Origin: CAMLHU01 sp049680185
GTDB lineage: Bacteria; Gemmatimonadota; Gemmatimonadetes; Gemmatimonadales; GWC2-71-9
Assembly (NCBI GenBank): GCA_049680185.1
Contig: JBAUHI010000023.1
Coordinates: 1-54,554, forward strand
Direction: 5' to 3'
Length of the DNA: 54,554 nucleotides
Shown here piece by piece: positions 1 to 7,973 of this stretch (position 1 is its first letter; every line of letters starts with the position of its first letter). Below the pieces are notes generated by a model. The model was given only the letters and a program-made list of their open reading frames with translations, did not search any database and was not told where the DNA came from. The position numbers were made by a program, and so were the translations under genes.

Positions 1-278
1 TCAAGGCCTTCGCGGCCACCGATGACGGGTTCCGGATCGCCGAGCTCGACCTGGCGGAGCGGGGGATGGGCGACCTCATCGGGCAACGGCAGTCGGGGAC
101 GTTCGAGATCCGCCACGCCCGCCTCCCCGAGGACCAGAACCTTCTGGCGCGCGCACGCGAGCTGGCCCGCGACGTGGTCTCCGCCGATCCGACGCTGGCG
201 CGCCCGGCCAACGCGTCGCTCCGTGCGCGGGCGGTGGCGCGCTACCCGCGGGCGGTGGAGCTCTTCCGGGTCGGGTAG
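1..278 (+). CDS. recG: ATP-dependent DNA helicase RecG, C-terminal end (partial)
   Basis: The window opens inside this gene; only the last 91 or so codons are present, in the frame beginning at base 3. RecG is a cytoplasmic superfamily 2 DNA translocase that remodels stalled forks and Holliday junctions. The visible part carries the segment LDLAERGMGDLIGQRQSG (bases about 48-101), which matches the conserved DL-x-x-RG-x-G-x-x-x-G-x-RQSG region at the end of the RecG helicase core, followed by the family's helical tail. The Walker motifs and the wedge domain lie outside the window, so integrity cannot be judged. A 40-base gap separates it from the next gene on the same strand. Confidence 0.85.
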   Translation, partial: KAFAATDDGFRIAELDLAERGMGDLIGQRQSGTFEIRHARLPEDQNLLARARELARDVVSADPTLARPANASLRARAVARYPRAVELFRVG

Positions 279-318
279 GCCGTAGCGCTCCCGTTCCTGT
301 CGCCGTACCCTTCCGCCC

Positions 319-1221
319 ATGCCTGCCGTCCCCCGTTCCGACCGTGCCGCCGCCGTCGCCCGTCCGCCCTACCGCCCCGCCCGCTGGGAAACGGTGCCGT
401 GCCCCTGCTGCGGGTCATCGGCGTTCGTGCCGTACGAGCGTTTCGGCGACGAACTGCAGTACACCTACGTCCTCTGCCGCGACTGCCGGCTGGTGTACCA
501 GTCGCCCCGGCCCCGGTTCGACGCCGACTTCCTGCAGGCGGCGTATGGCGAGTATTTCGCATTCGAGGACGGGTTCAAGCTCAGTGATACTGTCGGCGGG
601 CGGGAGCATCGCGGGTGGCAGGATGAGGTCGCGGAGATCCTGGAATTCGACGAAGCCCACACGGCACTGCTCGATGTCGGCGCCTGCATGGGCGAATTCC
701 TGTATGTGGCGCGGGATCATTACCAGCGGGTCGCCGGGGTCGAGGTGTCGACCAAGATGGCGGCGTTCACCCGCGAGGCGCTGGGCATCGAGGTGTGGCA
801 GGACACCTTCGATCACGTGACCACCACCCAGCGGTTCTCCTGCATCCACCTGAGCCACGTGCTGGAGCATATCCCGAACCCCGCCGAGTGGTTGGCCAAG
901 GCGCGTGAATTGCTGCTGCCGGGCGGCGTGATCGTGATCAACGTGCCGCACATGTTCTCGCTCGACCGGAAGGTCAAGCTGTTCCTCAAGCGGATCGGCG
1001 TCCGGAGCGGGCGGTGGAGCGAGGCGTGGCGGACGCCGGATCACCTCTTCGAGCCGACGATCCCGGCGATGCTCCGCTTCTTCGACGCGCAGGGGTTCGA
1101 GGTGGTCTCTTACTACACCTACAGCCGGAGTGATGCGGCCGCGCGGACACTCTGGGGCCGCATCTACCGCCGGTACCTCAAGCTCGGCTCCAACCTCCGC
1201 TTTTACATCCGACCCCGCTGA
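319..1221 (+). CDS. Class I SAM-dependent methyltransferase with N-terminal zinc ribbon
   Basis: 300 residues. An N-terminal metal-binding ribbon is suggested by C28-x-C30-C31 (in CPCCG) and C53-x-x-C56 (CRDC). The SAM-binding Rossmann core follows, with motif I LLDVGACMGEF at about 117-127 and the motif HVLEHIPNP at about 180-188, typical of the Methyltransf_23/11 group. The C-terminal part has the basic, aromatic-rich stretch common in methyltransferases of sugar or lipid modification clusters. The substrate cannot be read from the sequence. ATG 319 is the natural start because the ribbon begins soon after it. No partner genes surround it: recG lies upstream and a convergent exported-protein pair lies downstream. 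Confidence 0.8.
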   Translation: MPAVPRSDRAAAVARPPYRPARWETVPCPCCGSSAFVPYERFGDELQYTYVLCRDCRLVYQSPRPRFDADFLQAAYGEYFAFEDGFKLSDTVGGREHRGWQDEVAEILEFDEAHTALLDVGACMGEFLYVARDHYQRVAGVEVSTKMAAFTREALGIEVWQDTFDHVTTTQRFSCIHLSHVLEHIPNPAEWLAKARELLLPGGVIVINVPHMFSLDRKVKLFLKRIGVRSGRWSEAWRTPDHLFEPTIPAMLRFFDAQGFEVVSYYTYSRSDAAARTLWGRIYRRYLKLGSNLRFYIRPR

Positions 1222-1231
1222 TCCGTTCGAT

Positions 1232-1711
1232 TCAGAACCGCACCGACGCCCCGACCTCCAGCCGATCCTGGTGTTGCTCCACCAGCGGGGCGAACGGGAT
1301 GTTCTCCGGCGGTCCGCTCGGTCGGGTCAGCTCCCAGATGACCCCCGCGGCCGCGCTCAAGAAGAGCGCCTCGCCCCCGAAGAGCCAATGGCCCGCGCGG
1401 CGGTCGTGGGACAGCGAGGATTGGTAGTAGCCCTCCGACACCGGATCGAGGTAGTGTCCGTTGGGTCCTGTGTCGCAGCGGGTCTCGTCATCGAAGCAGT
1501 AGTCGCTGAGCGCGTTGTAGGCCCGGTCGGCGTCGGCATGTTCTGCCTGCGACAGGAGCCCGAACGCCACCGAGGTCCCCAACGCGACCCACTTCCCATA
1601 CTTGATCAGCGGGGGCGAGGCCCGGATGGGCGTCTGTCCCTGGAGCGCGGAGCCTCCAAGACAGATCGAGCCCATGGCGAGCAGGGCGACCCACACCCGA
1701 GACCGATTCAC
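1232..1711 (-). CDS. Hypothetical exported protein, possibly outer-membrane associated
   Basis: About 159 residues from a GTG start at 1711 that overlaps the stop of the upstream beta-propeller gene by four bases (GTGA), so the two are translationally coupled. The N-terminus is a clear signal peptide: NRSR, then a hydrophobic run ending in GGSALQGQ. The mature part has one short hydrophobic stretch (VALGTSVAFGLL), a Cys pair in YCFDDETRC that could form a disulfide, and ends in VGASVRF. A terminal Phe is common in outer-membrane proteins. I recognise no family. Position and coupling suggest it works with the propeller protein. Confidence 0.65.
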   Translation of the reverse strand: MNRSRVWVALLAMGSICLGGSALQGQTPIRASPPLIKYGKWVALGTSVAFGLLSQAEHADADRAYNALSDYCFDDETRCDTGPNGHYLDPVSEGYYQSSLSHDRRAGHWLFGGEALFLSAAAGVIWELTRPSGPPENIPFAPLVEQHQDRLEVGASVRF

Positions 1712-2793
1712 CGCAGCACCATTCGATGGAGATCGCCGCGGCCGCCGACGATGAGGATGCCGTCGGGGAGCACGATCGGCGGCTGGACCAGCGGACGCCC
1801 CACTGCCACCCGCCACGCTTCGATGCCATCGGTGCCAAGGGCGCGGAGCGTGCCATCGGCCATCCCGATCAGGACCCAGGAGCGCCACGGCGTGGGCGGC
1901 GCGCTCACCGGATCCTGGAACGCAGCGAATCGCTCGGCGGCGGGGCGCTGCAACGGGACCCGGTAGACGCCCCCGGTCTGGGTCACGATCCAAAGGGTGT
2001 CTCCGGAGGTCGCAAGCGGGACGAGGACCGGGCCATCCACCTGCAGGTGCCACACGGTGCTGAGGTCCGCTGGGCGGATCGCGAAGATGTTGCCGGCGCC
2101 GGTGGCCAGGACGAGCAGGGAGTCGGTCCGGGCCCAGGCGGTCGAGGCCGAACCGCTCGTCGGTACTGCCGCGATCAGCTTTCCGTCCGCGAGCGCCAGA
2201 CGATAGACGCTGTCGCTGGTGAGCACCACTATCTCGCCGGGGGCGCCGAGCTGGGGGGCGGCCACCAGCGGGGGCATCCGGTGGGTCCAGCGCGGCTCGC
2301 CGTTCCTCCGGTCGAATGCCAGCACGTTCCCAGTGCTCGGCCCCGCGACGATGAACGAATCGGCCAGCAACAGTGGCAGGGCGATCCGCCCGGTCCGGCG
2401 CCGACGCCACACCACGTCGCCGGACGCTCGCCGCATCGCCTGCACCGATCCGTCGGGCCGGTCGCTGGCGGAAAAGACCGTGTCACCCGTTCCGACCACG
2501 CCGGCGGACGCACCGCCATTGAGACGGACCTCCCAGGTCTTGGTGCCGCGCGATAGGTCCACGGCGATGACCCGGCGATCATACCCGGTCCCGATCAGGG
2601 TGTCGTTCCGGATGAGCATAGGACCAAGGAATCCCTGGCTGACGCGCGCCAGCCAGTGCTGGGCAAGGGGTGCCGCGTGGCTCGAGTCCGCCGCGAGCGG
2701 AGCGTCCGGGATGGGACGCACATACGCGCACGCCGCGTTGACCAGCCCCACGCCCACGGCTAGACTCCACGCTCGTCGCAGTGTTCGTCTCAT
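1708..2793 (-). CDS. PQQ-repeat beta-propeller exported protein (BamB-like fold)
   Basis: 361 residues from ATG 2793. The N-terminus MRRTLRRAWSLAVGVGL leads to a hydrophobic run ending in VNAAC, a borderline lipobox, so it is secreted and may be lipid-anchored. The rest consists of repeated blades with the pattern G-x-V-x-A-[FL]-x-x-x-x-G-x-x-x-W, for example IAVDLSRGTKTWEV, LAFDRRNGEPRWTHR and LGTDGIEAWRV. This is the PQQ/pyrrolo-quinoline-type propeller repeat also found in BamB. No catalytic residues are evident, so a scaffold role is as likely as an enzymatic one. It is divergent from asnS with only 15 bases between start codons, and is followed by a coupled small exported protein. Confidence 0.75.
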   Translation of the reverse strand: MRRTLRRAWSLAVGVGLVNAACAYVRPIPDAPLAADSSHAAPLAQHWLARVSQGFLGPMLIRNDTLIGTGYDRRVIAVDLSRGTKTWEVRLNGGASAGVVGTGDTVFSASDRPDGSVQAMRRASGDVVWRRRRTGRIALPLLLADSFIVAGPSTGNVLAFDRRNGEPRWTHRMPPLVAAPQLGAPGEIVVLTSDSVYRLALADGKLIAAVPTSGSASTAWARTDSLLVLATGAGNIFAIRPADLSTVWHLQVDGPVLVPLATSGDTLWIVTQTGGVYRVPLQRPAAERFAAFQDPVSAPPTPWRSWVLIGMADGTLRALGTDGIEAWRVAVGRPLVQPPIVLPDGILIVGGRGDLHRMVLR

Positions 2794-2808
2794 TCCACGG
2801 ATCCCTCG

Positions 2809-4104
2809 ATGGCGGCAGTGACCATCTCCGAGCTCGGCGGCCACGTCGGCGAGTCGGTGACCGTTCGCGGCTGGGCCATGACCACGCGGTCCAGCGGCAA
2901 GATCGCGTTCCTCGTGCTGCGCGATGGCACCGGCTACCTGCAGGCGGTGTTCAGCCGCAAGGAAGTGTCGGACGCGGTGTGGGAGGTCTTTCAACGCCTG
3001 ACGCAGGAGACCTCCCTCGCGGTGACCGGCACGGTGCGGGCGGAGCCCCGCTCGCCGGGTGGATTCGAACTGACCGCCACGGACCTCGCGCTCCTGGGCG
3101 GGAGCGTCGACTTTCCCATCTCCCCTAAAGAGCATGGGACGAGTTTCCTCTTCGAACATAGACATCTCTGGCTCCGCAGCCGCCGCCAGGTGGCGATCGC
3201 CCGGGTCCGCCACGAGGTGGTCCAGGCCATCCGCGACTTCTTCTACGAGCGCGGATTCACCCTGGTCGATACCCCGATCCTGACCGGATCGATCGGCGAA
3301 CAGGCCGGCGAACTCTTTGCCACCGACTATTTCGACCTCGGGAAGGCCTACCTGGCCCAGACCGGCCAGCTCTATGGCGAGGCGGCCGCCGCCGCCCTCG
3401 GCAAGATCTACTGCTTCGGTCCGACCTTCCGGGCGGAGAAGTCGAAGACCCGACGCCACCTGACCGAATTCTGGATGGTGGAACCGGAAGTCGCCTGGAA
3501 CGACTCCGCTGCCAATATGCGGCTCCAGGAGGAATTCGTCTCGTATATCGTCGCGCGCGCACTCGATCGGGCCCGGGAGCCGCTCAAGGAGCTCGAGCGC
3601 GATACCGCGCCGCTCGAACTCGCCACGGCGCCGTTCCACCGCATCTCCTACACCGATGCCGTCGCCAAGCTCAACGCCCTCGGCTCCGACATCACCTGGG
3701 GACGCGACCTCGGCGGCGATGACGAGACGCTCCTCACCAAGCAGTTCGACCGGCCGGTGTTCGTCTTCAATTACCCGAAGGCCATCAAGGCCTTCTATAT
3801 GAAGGAGAATCCCGAGGACCCGCGGACCGTGCTCTGTGACGACTGCCTCGCCCCCGAAGGCTACGGGGAGATCATCGGCGGCTCACAGCGGGAGGACGAC
3901 TACGACAGGCTCTTGGCGCGCATCACCGCCCAGGGGCTCGATCCCGCTGCCTACGGCTGGTATCTCGACCTCCGGAAATACGGCACCTTCGTACATTCGG
4001 GGTTCGGGCTCGGTTTGGAGCGGACCGTGGCATGGATCTGCGGGAATCCGCATATCCGCGAGAGCATCGCTTTCCCGAGGCAGATCCATCGGTTGTACCC
4101 GTAG
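2809..4104 (+). CDS. asnS: Asparagine--tRNA ligase
   Basis: 431 residues, close to the usual AsnRS length. It charges tRNA-Asn with asparagine in the cytoplasm. Domains in order: an N-terminal OB-fold anticodon-binding domain (residues about 5-100, with VTVRGWAMTTRSSGK), then a class II catalytic domain. Motif 2 is FRAEKSKTRRHLTEFWMVEPE-like (about residues 207-227), and motif 3 is GFGLGLERTVAWICG near the C-terminus. The RHLTEFWM-x-EPE sequence is more AsnRS than AspRS, and the long bacterial AspRS insertion is absent. Its promoter must lie within or before the divergent propeller gene, since only 15 bases separate the start codons. Confidence 0.93.
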   Translation: MAAVTISELGGHVGESVTVRGWAMTTRSSGKIAFLVLRDGTGYLQAVFSRKEVSDAVWEVFQRLTQETSLAVTGTVRAEPRSPGGFELTATDLALLGGSVDFPISPKEHGTSFLFEHRHLWLRSRRQVAIARVRHEVVQAIRDFFYERGFTLVDTPILTGSIGEQAGELFATDYFDLGKAYLAQTGQLYGEAAAAALGKIYCFGPTFRAEKSKTRRHLTEFWMVEPEVAWNDSAANMRLQEEFVSYIVARALDRAREPLKELERDTAPLELATAPFHRISYTDAVAKLNALGSDITWGRDLGGDDETLLTKQFDRPVFVFNYPKAIKAFYMKENPEDPRTVLCDDCLAPEGYGEIIGGSQREDDYDRLLARITAQGLDPAAYGWYLDLRKYGTFVHSGFGLGLERTVAWICGNPHIRESIAFPRQIHRLYP

Positions 4105-4112
4105 GGTGGCGG

Positions 4113-4134
4113 GTGGCGCGTGGCGCGTGGCGCG
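4113..4134. repeat. Short tandem repeat, 7-base unit
   Basis: Just after the asnS stop, the unit gtggcgc is repeated three times in tandem. It abuts the inverted repeat at 4136-4207 and carries no ORF of its own. Confidence 0.6.
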
Positions 4135-4135
4135 C

Positions 4136-4207
4136 CATCCTGAGGGGCCTTCAGGCCCCGAAGGATCGGTCTGCTTGCCAGCCGATCCTTCGCTTCGCTC
4201 AGGATGA
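4136..4207. repeat. Composite inverted repeat (catcctgag ... ctcaggatg type)
   Basis: The left part carries catcctgag, then a GGGGCC-TTCA-GGCCCC hairpin and cgaaggatcgg. The right part carries ccgatccttcg and cttcgctcaggatga, so the outer segments ATCCTGAG/CTCAGGAT and CGAAGGATCGG/CCGATCCTTCG are mutually complementary. This is a dispersed intergenic repeat type seen in many GC-rich genomes. Lying between convergent asnS and mazG, it could also end transcription from both sides. A related gaaggatccttc palindrome is at 49721-49732. Confidence 0.65.
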
Positions 4208-4250
4208 CGTATGGTGCCAAGCCCCCCGTTCACCCTCTACCGTTGACCGT

Positions 4251-5060
4251 TCACGTTTTCCGTCCACCCCGCTTCACCTCATCCCACAACCCGTCCAGCG
4301 CCTCCAGCCCTGCCGTCGCAAGATCCAACTTCCGCTCGACCGCGAGCCGCTCCACGGCAGTGAAGCGGGAGCGGAACTTCCGGTTGGCACGGTCGAGCGC
4401 CACCGTCGGCTGGACCCGCGCCTTCCGCGCGAGATTCACGACGGCAAAGAGCAGGTCGCCGATCTCCTCGACCAGCGGATCGGTGGCGTCCCGCTCGATC
4501 CCGCCATCCGCCACACTGGAGCCGCGTTCCCCTCCTCCCCTCGTCGTCTCCTCTATCTCTGCCTCCACCTCCGCCAGCTCTTCCCGCACCTTGTCGGCCG
4601 GCCCTGCCGTATCGGGCCAGTCGAACCCGACCTGGGCGGCCTTCTGCTGCAGCCGGTACGCCATCTGAAGGGACGGAAGCGTCGGCGGCAGGCCGTCGAG
4701 GACGGCACGCGGCGTCTCTCGACGTTTCAAGGTCTCCCACGATTCCTTCGGTCCCAGGTCGAAGAGATGCGGATGGCGCCGCCGCATCTTCTGCACCAGC
4801 GACTCGGCGGTCTCCTCCGCGGTGAATTCGCCCAGTTCCTCGGCCAGGACGTACTGCCAGGCGAGATGGAGGAGGAGGTCGCCGACCTCGTCCCGGATCC
4901 GGGAGGGGTCGTCGCCCCCCAGAGCCTCGTCCAGTTCGAGGACCTCCTCGATCAGGTAGGGGCGCAGCGTGCTGCGGGTCTGCGCCCTGTCCCACGGGCA
5001 GCGTGCCCGCAGGTCGCGCACCAGCTCCAGGGCGCGTCCAAGCGCTGAATTCTCTTGCAT
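4251..5060 (-). CDS. mazG: Nucleoside triphosphate pyrophosphohydrolase MazG
   Basis: 269 residues, the normal length for two-domain MazG, which hydrolyses (d)NTPs to monophosphates and pyrophosphate and can dampen ppGpp signalling. The first domain has RCPWDRAQT (about 20-28) and the metal-binding EEVLELDEAL plus RDEVGDLLLHLAWQ pattern. The second has KVREELAEVEAEIEE and EEIGDLLFAVVNLARK, with the same E-x-x-E ... E-x-x-D arrangement. A low-conservation linker (about 175-190, GGGERGSSVADGG) separates the last pair. It is divergent from alr with a 36-base gap, and faces asnS across the inverted repeat at 4136-4207. Confidence 0.92.
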   Translation of the reverse strand: MQENSALGRALELVRDLRARCPWDRAQTRSTLRPYLIEEVLELDEALGGDDPSRIRDEVGDLLLHLAWQYVLAEELGEFTAEETAESLVQKMRRRHPHLFDLGPKESWETLKRRETPRAVLDGLPPTLPSLQMAYRLQQKAAQVGFDWPDTAGPADKVREELAEVEAEIEETTRGGGERGSSVADGGIERDATDPLVEEIGDLLFAVVNLARKARVQPTVALDRANRKFRSRFTAVERLAVERKLDLATAGLEALDGLWDEVKRGGRKT

Positions 5061-5096
5061 TTAGCCTCCGGCGTCGGTTATCATACCGCCCGAATC

Positions 5097-6176
5097 GTGA
5101 CTACGTCAATCGCCTCCACGCCCGAGCGCGTCTGGGTCGATGTCGACCGGTCGGCGCTGATCGCCAATGCTCGCACCCTTGCCACCGCGGCAGGGGTGCC
5201 GCTCCTCCCCATGATCAAGGCCGATGCCTACGGGCTCGGCGCCATCGCCGTGGCACGGGCACTCGAGCCGGTCGATCCGTGGGGATTCGGTGTCGCGAGC
5301 CTCGATGAAGCGGCGGCCCTTCGCACCGCGGGCATCACCCGACCCATGATCGTGTTCACCCCGCTCGCGCCCGATCAGGTGGCCCGTCATCGGTCACTCG
5401 AACTCCGCCCGCTGATCGGCGACATTCCCGCGCTGGATGCCTGGCTCCAGGCGGGGTCAGGCCCCTTTCACCTTGGGGTGGACACGGGAATGGGGCGGGT
5501 CGGGTTCCACTGGTGCGAGGATGCGCTCGTTTCCGCGGTGGCGGACCGGTTGCACAAGGCGCCGGGCTGGGAAGGGATCGCGACCCACTTCCACTCCGCC
5601 GATGTCGACGTCGAGGCCACGGCGCTCCAATGGGACCGATTCCAGGGATTCCTGCGGGCGCTCCCACGGCGCCCCAACATGATCCACGCTGCCAATAGTG
5701 CGGGGACGCTCCGAGGTCATGCGTATGCTGGTGACCTGGTCCGACCCGGCATCTTCATCTACGGTGGGAGTGTGGGAGGGTGGGCACCCGCTCCGCGACC
5801 GGTCGCTGCGGTGCGATGCCGCGTGGTGGCGGTGCGCGAGCTTCGGGCCGGTGAATCGGTGAGTTACGGGGCCACGTGGCGTGCGCCGGGAACCACGACG
5901 ATCGCGACGCTGGCGGTGGGGTATGGCGACGGGCTGCTCAGGAGCGGCGCGGGTCGCGCGCGGGTGGAACTCAATGGGGTGGTGGTGCCGGTGGTCGGGC
6001 GGATCACGATGGACCTGACCATGGTGGCGGTCGCGCCGGGCGGGGCCAGGCTCGGCGATGTGGCGACCATATTCGGCGGGATGGTCACGCTGGGTGAACA
6101 CGCCGAGGCGTTGGGGACCATCAGCTATGAGGTGTTGACGGCCATGAGCCCGCGGGTCGTGCGGAGGTACGTCTGA
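5097..6176 (+). CDS. alr: Alanine racemase
   Basis: 359 residues from GTG 5097; an upstream in-frame ATG at 5055 would overlap the divergent mazG start, so GTG is preferred. It makes D-alanine for peptidoglycan using PLP. The PLP lysine is K41 in MIKADAYGLG, the second catalytic base is Y257 in VSYGATW, and the usual VDTGMGRVGF, NSAGTL and RPGIFIYGG signatures are present. It is the first gene of the overlapping + strand run; the next gene begins inside its stop codon (TGATG). Confidence 0.93.
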   Translation: MTTSIASTPERVWVDVDRSALIANARTLATAAGVPLLPMIKADAYGLGAIAVARALEPVDPWGFGVASLDEAAALRTAGITRPMIVFTPLAPDQVARHRSLELRPLIGDIPALDAWLQAGSGPFHLGVDTGMGRVGFHWCEDALVSAVADRLHKAPGWEGIATHFHSADVDVEATALQWDRFQGFLRALPRRPNMIHAANSAGTLRGHAYAGDLVRPGIFIYGGSVGGWAPAPRPVAAVRCRVVAVRELRAGESVSYGATWRAPGTTTIATLAVGYGDGLLRSGAGRARVELNGVVVPVVGRITMDLTMVAVAPGGARLGDVATIFGGMVTLGEHAEALGTISYEVLTAMSPRVVRRYV

Positions 6177-6421
6177 TGGATCAGCATTTCGCATCGCTGG
6201 TGCTGGGGCTCGCCACCCAGGCAGGGCAGGCGCTCGATGGCACCGTCGTCGGCCTGCCGGAGGGTGCGTCGCCACGCGATGCCGCCCGCGCGCTCATCGA
6301 TACGTTGGCGATGCTCGAGACCAAGACTGCCGGGCGACTGGACGATCAGGAACGCCAGCTCCTGACCCAGGCGCTCACGGCGCTCCGGTTCCGGTTCGTG
6401 CAGACGGAGGTCAAGCAGTGA
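6176..6421 (+). CDS. DUF1844 domain protein
   Basis: 81 residues, starting with the TGATG overlap at the alr stop. The sequence fits DUF1844: F-x-S-L-V-L-x-L-A-T-Q at the N-terminus, then DAARALIDTLAMLETKT and ERQLLTQALTALRFRFVQ at the end, predicting a small helical protein. No function has been established for the family. It ends four bases into deoB (GTGA), so it is translated in the alr-deoB series. A role as a small regulator or membrane-associated factor is only a guess. Confidence 0.75.
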   Translation: MDQHFASLVLGLATQAGQALDGTVVGLPEGASPRDAARALIDTLAMLETKTAGRLDDQERQLLTQALTALRFRFVQTEVKQ

Positions 6422-7584
6422 GCCGTCGCGCTGCCATCATCGTGCTGGACGGCCTCGGGGTCGGGCCGGCGCCTGACACCGACCGCTATGGCGATTCTGG
6501 CAGCGATACGCTGGGCAACACCCTCCGTGCGGTGGGCGGCGTGTCCCTGCCGAACCTGGCGGCATTCGGCTTCGGCAACATGGCGCCGCTTGCGGGAATC
6601 CCGGCCGCCGCCACGCCGCAGGCGGCATACGGGCGGGCCCGCCCGGTGAGTGCCGGGAAGGATAGCACCACCGGGCACTGGGAACTTTGCGGTGTCGTCC
6701 TCGACCGACCGTTCCCGACCTTTCCGCACGGATTCCCGGAGCGGGTCATCGCGGAATTCTCCCGCCGTACCGGACGCGGCGTTATCGGCAATGTGGCGGG
6801 CTCCGGCACGGTACTCCTCGATCGCTACGCGGAAGAGCACCTGCGGACCGGTGCCTGGATCGTGTACACGTCAGCGGACAGCGTCTTCCAGGTGGCGGCA
6901 CATGAAGCGAAGGTCCCGCTGGCCGAGCTGTATGCGGCGTGCGGGATCGCGCGGGGGATGCTGACCGGGGCCGACGGCGTGTCCCGGGTCATCGCACGGC
7001 CCTTCATCGGCGGTCCGGGGGCGTGGAAGCGCACGCCGAATCGCAAGGACTTGAGCGTCGTGCCGCCGGAGCCGACGCTGCTCGACCACCTGGCGGATGC
7101 CGGGGTGCCGCGGGTCGGGGTGGGGAAGATCGACGACCTCTTCGCGGGGCGGAACATCGCGAGCGTGCATACGCCGACCAACGCGGATGCGTATCGCCTC
7201 ATCGTCGATGCGCTCGCAACGATGCGCTCGGGATTCCTCTTCGTCAACGTGATCGAGTTCGACCAGAGCTGGGGACATCGCAACGACGTGCCCGGCTTCG
7301 TGGGCGGGCTTCGGGAGCTCGACGCCGCCCTCCCGGCCATCCTCACGCCCGTGCGTGAGGACGACCTCATTATCTTTACCGCCGATCACGGGAACGACCC
7401 GACGACGGCGTCGACCGATCACGCCCGGGAGATGGTGCCGGTGCTGGCATACGGCCCGCGGGTGCGCCCGGTGGCCCTGGGCGAGCGGGCCACCTTTGCC
7501 GACCTGGGCCAGACCGTGGCGGAGTTCCTCGGTGCCCGGCCGCTCCGGACCGGGACGTCCTTCCTGTCAGAGGTGTGGCGATGA
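6418..7584 (+). CDS. deoB: Phosphopentomutase
   Basis: 388 residues from GTG 6418. DeoB interconverts (deoxy)ribose-1-phosphate and -5-phosphate in nucleoside salvage. It belongs to the alkaline phosphatase superfamily, with metal site VLDGLGVGPAPDTDRYGD at about 9-26, the phosphorylated Thr region GKDSTTGHWEL at about 80-90, and the C-terminal metal ligands in TADHGNDPTTASTDHARE. Length matches the family. It overlaps cdd by four bases (ATGA), which makes sense because both act in pyrimidine nucleoside salvage. Confidence 0.95.
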   Translation: MSRRAAIIVLDGLGVGPAPDTDRYGDSGSDTLGNTLRAVGGVSLPNLAAFGFGNMAPLAGIPAAATPQAAYGRARPVSAGKDSTTGHWELCGVVLDRPFPTFPHGFPERVIAEFSRRTGRGVIGNVAGSGTVLLDRYAEEHLRTGAWIVYTSADSVFQVAAHEAKVPLAELYAACGIARGMLTGADGVSRVIARPFIGGPGAWKRTPNRKDLSVVPPEPTLLDHLADAGVPRVGVGKIDDLFAGRNIASVHTPTNADAYRLIVDALATMRSGFLFVNVIEFDQSWGHRNDVPGFVGGLRELDAALPAILTPVREDDLIIFTADHGNDPTTASTDHAREMVPVLAYGPRVRPVALGERATFADLGQTVAEFLGARPLRTGTSFLSEVWR

Positions 7585-7973
7585 GCGAAGACGGCGTGCT
7601 CGCCGCTGCACGGACCGCGCAGGCCAGCGCCTATGCGCCCTACTCCCAGTATCGGGTGGGGGCCGCGATCGAGGCCGAGGACGGACGGATCTTTGCCGGC
7701 TGCAACGTGGAGAACGCGTCCTATGGCCTGACGATCTGTGCGGAACGTGGTGCGGTGATGGCCGGAGTGGCGGCCGGTGCCACGCGTTTCCGCCGGGTGG
7801 TGGTGGTGACCGATTCGGAGCCGCCCGCAGCACCGTGCGGCGCCTGCCGGCAGTTCCTGCTGGAGTTCGGGCCCGACCTCGCGGTCGAGGCGGTGGGTCC
7901 GCGAAGCACGCGGCGGTGGCAGCTGTCCGAGCTGCTGCCCGCGTCATTTGACAAGGGTTTCCTCGAACGATGA
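7581..7973 (+). CDS. cdd: Cytidine deaminase
   Basis: 130 residues, the size of the small homotetrameric cytidine deaminases. ATG 7581 is chosen over GTG 7575 because of the ATGA overlap with deoB and a GAGGTG just upstream. The zinc and catalytic motifs are complete: C-x-V-E-N in GCNVENASYG, CAERGAV, and PCGACRQF (Cys-Ala-Glu plus Pro-Cys-x-x-Cys). It deaminates cytidine and deoxycytidine in the cytoplasm. The next gene, a lipoprotein, overlaps it by four bases although its function is apparently unrelated. Confidence 0.95.
   Translation: MSEDGVLAAARTAQASAYAPYSQYRVGAAIEAEDGRIFAGCNVENASYGLTICAERGAVMAGVAAGATRFRRVVVVTDSEPPAAPCGACRQFLLEFGPDLAVEAVGPRSTRRWQLSELLPASFDKGFLER

Noticed and set aside
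2809..4104. Aspartate--tRNA ligase instead of asparagine--tRNA ligase
   Set aside because: The protein lacks the large bacterial AspRS insertion, and the motif 2 neighbourhood RHLTEFWMVEPE fits AsnRS.
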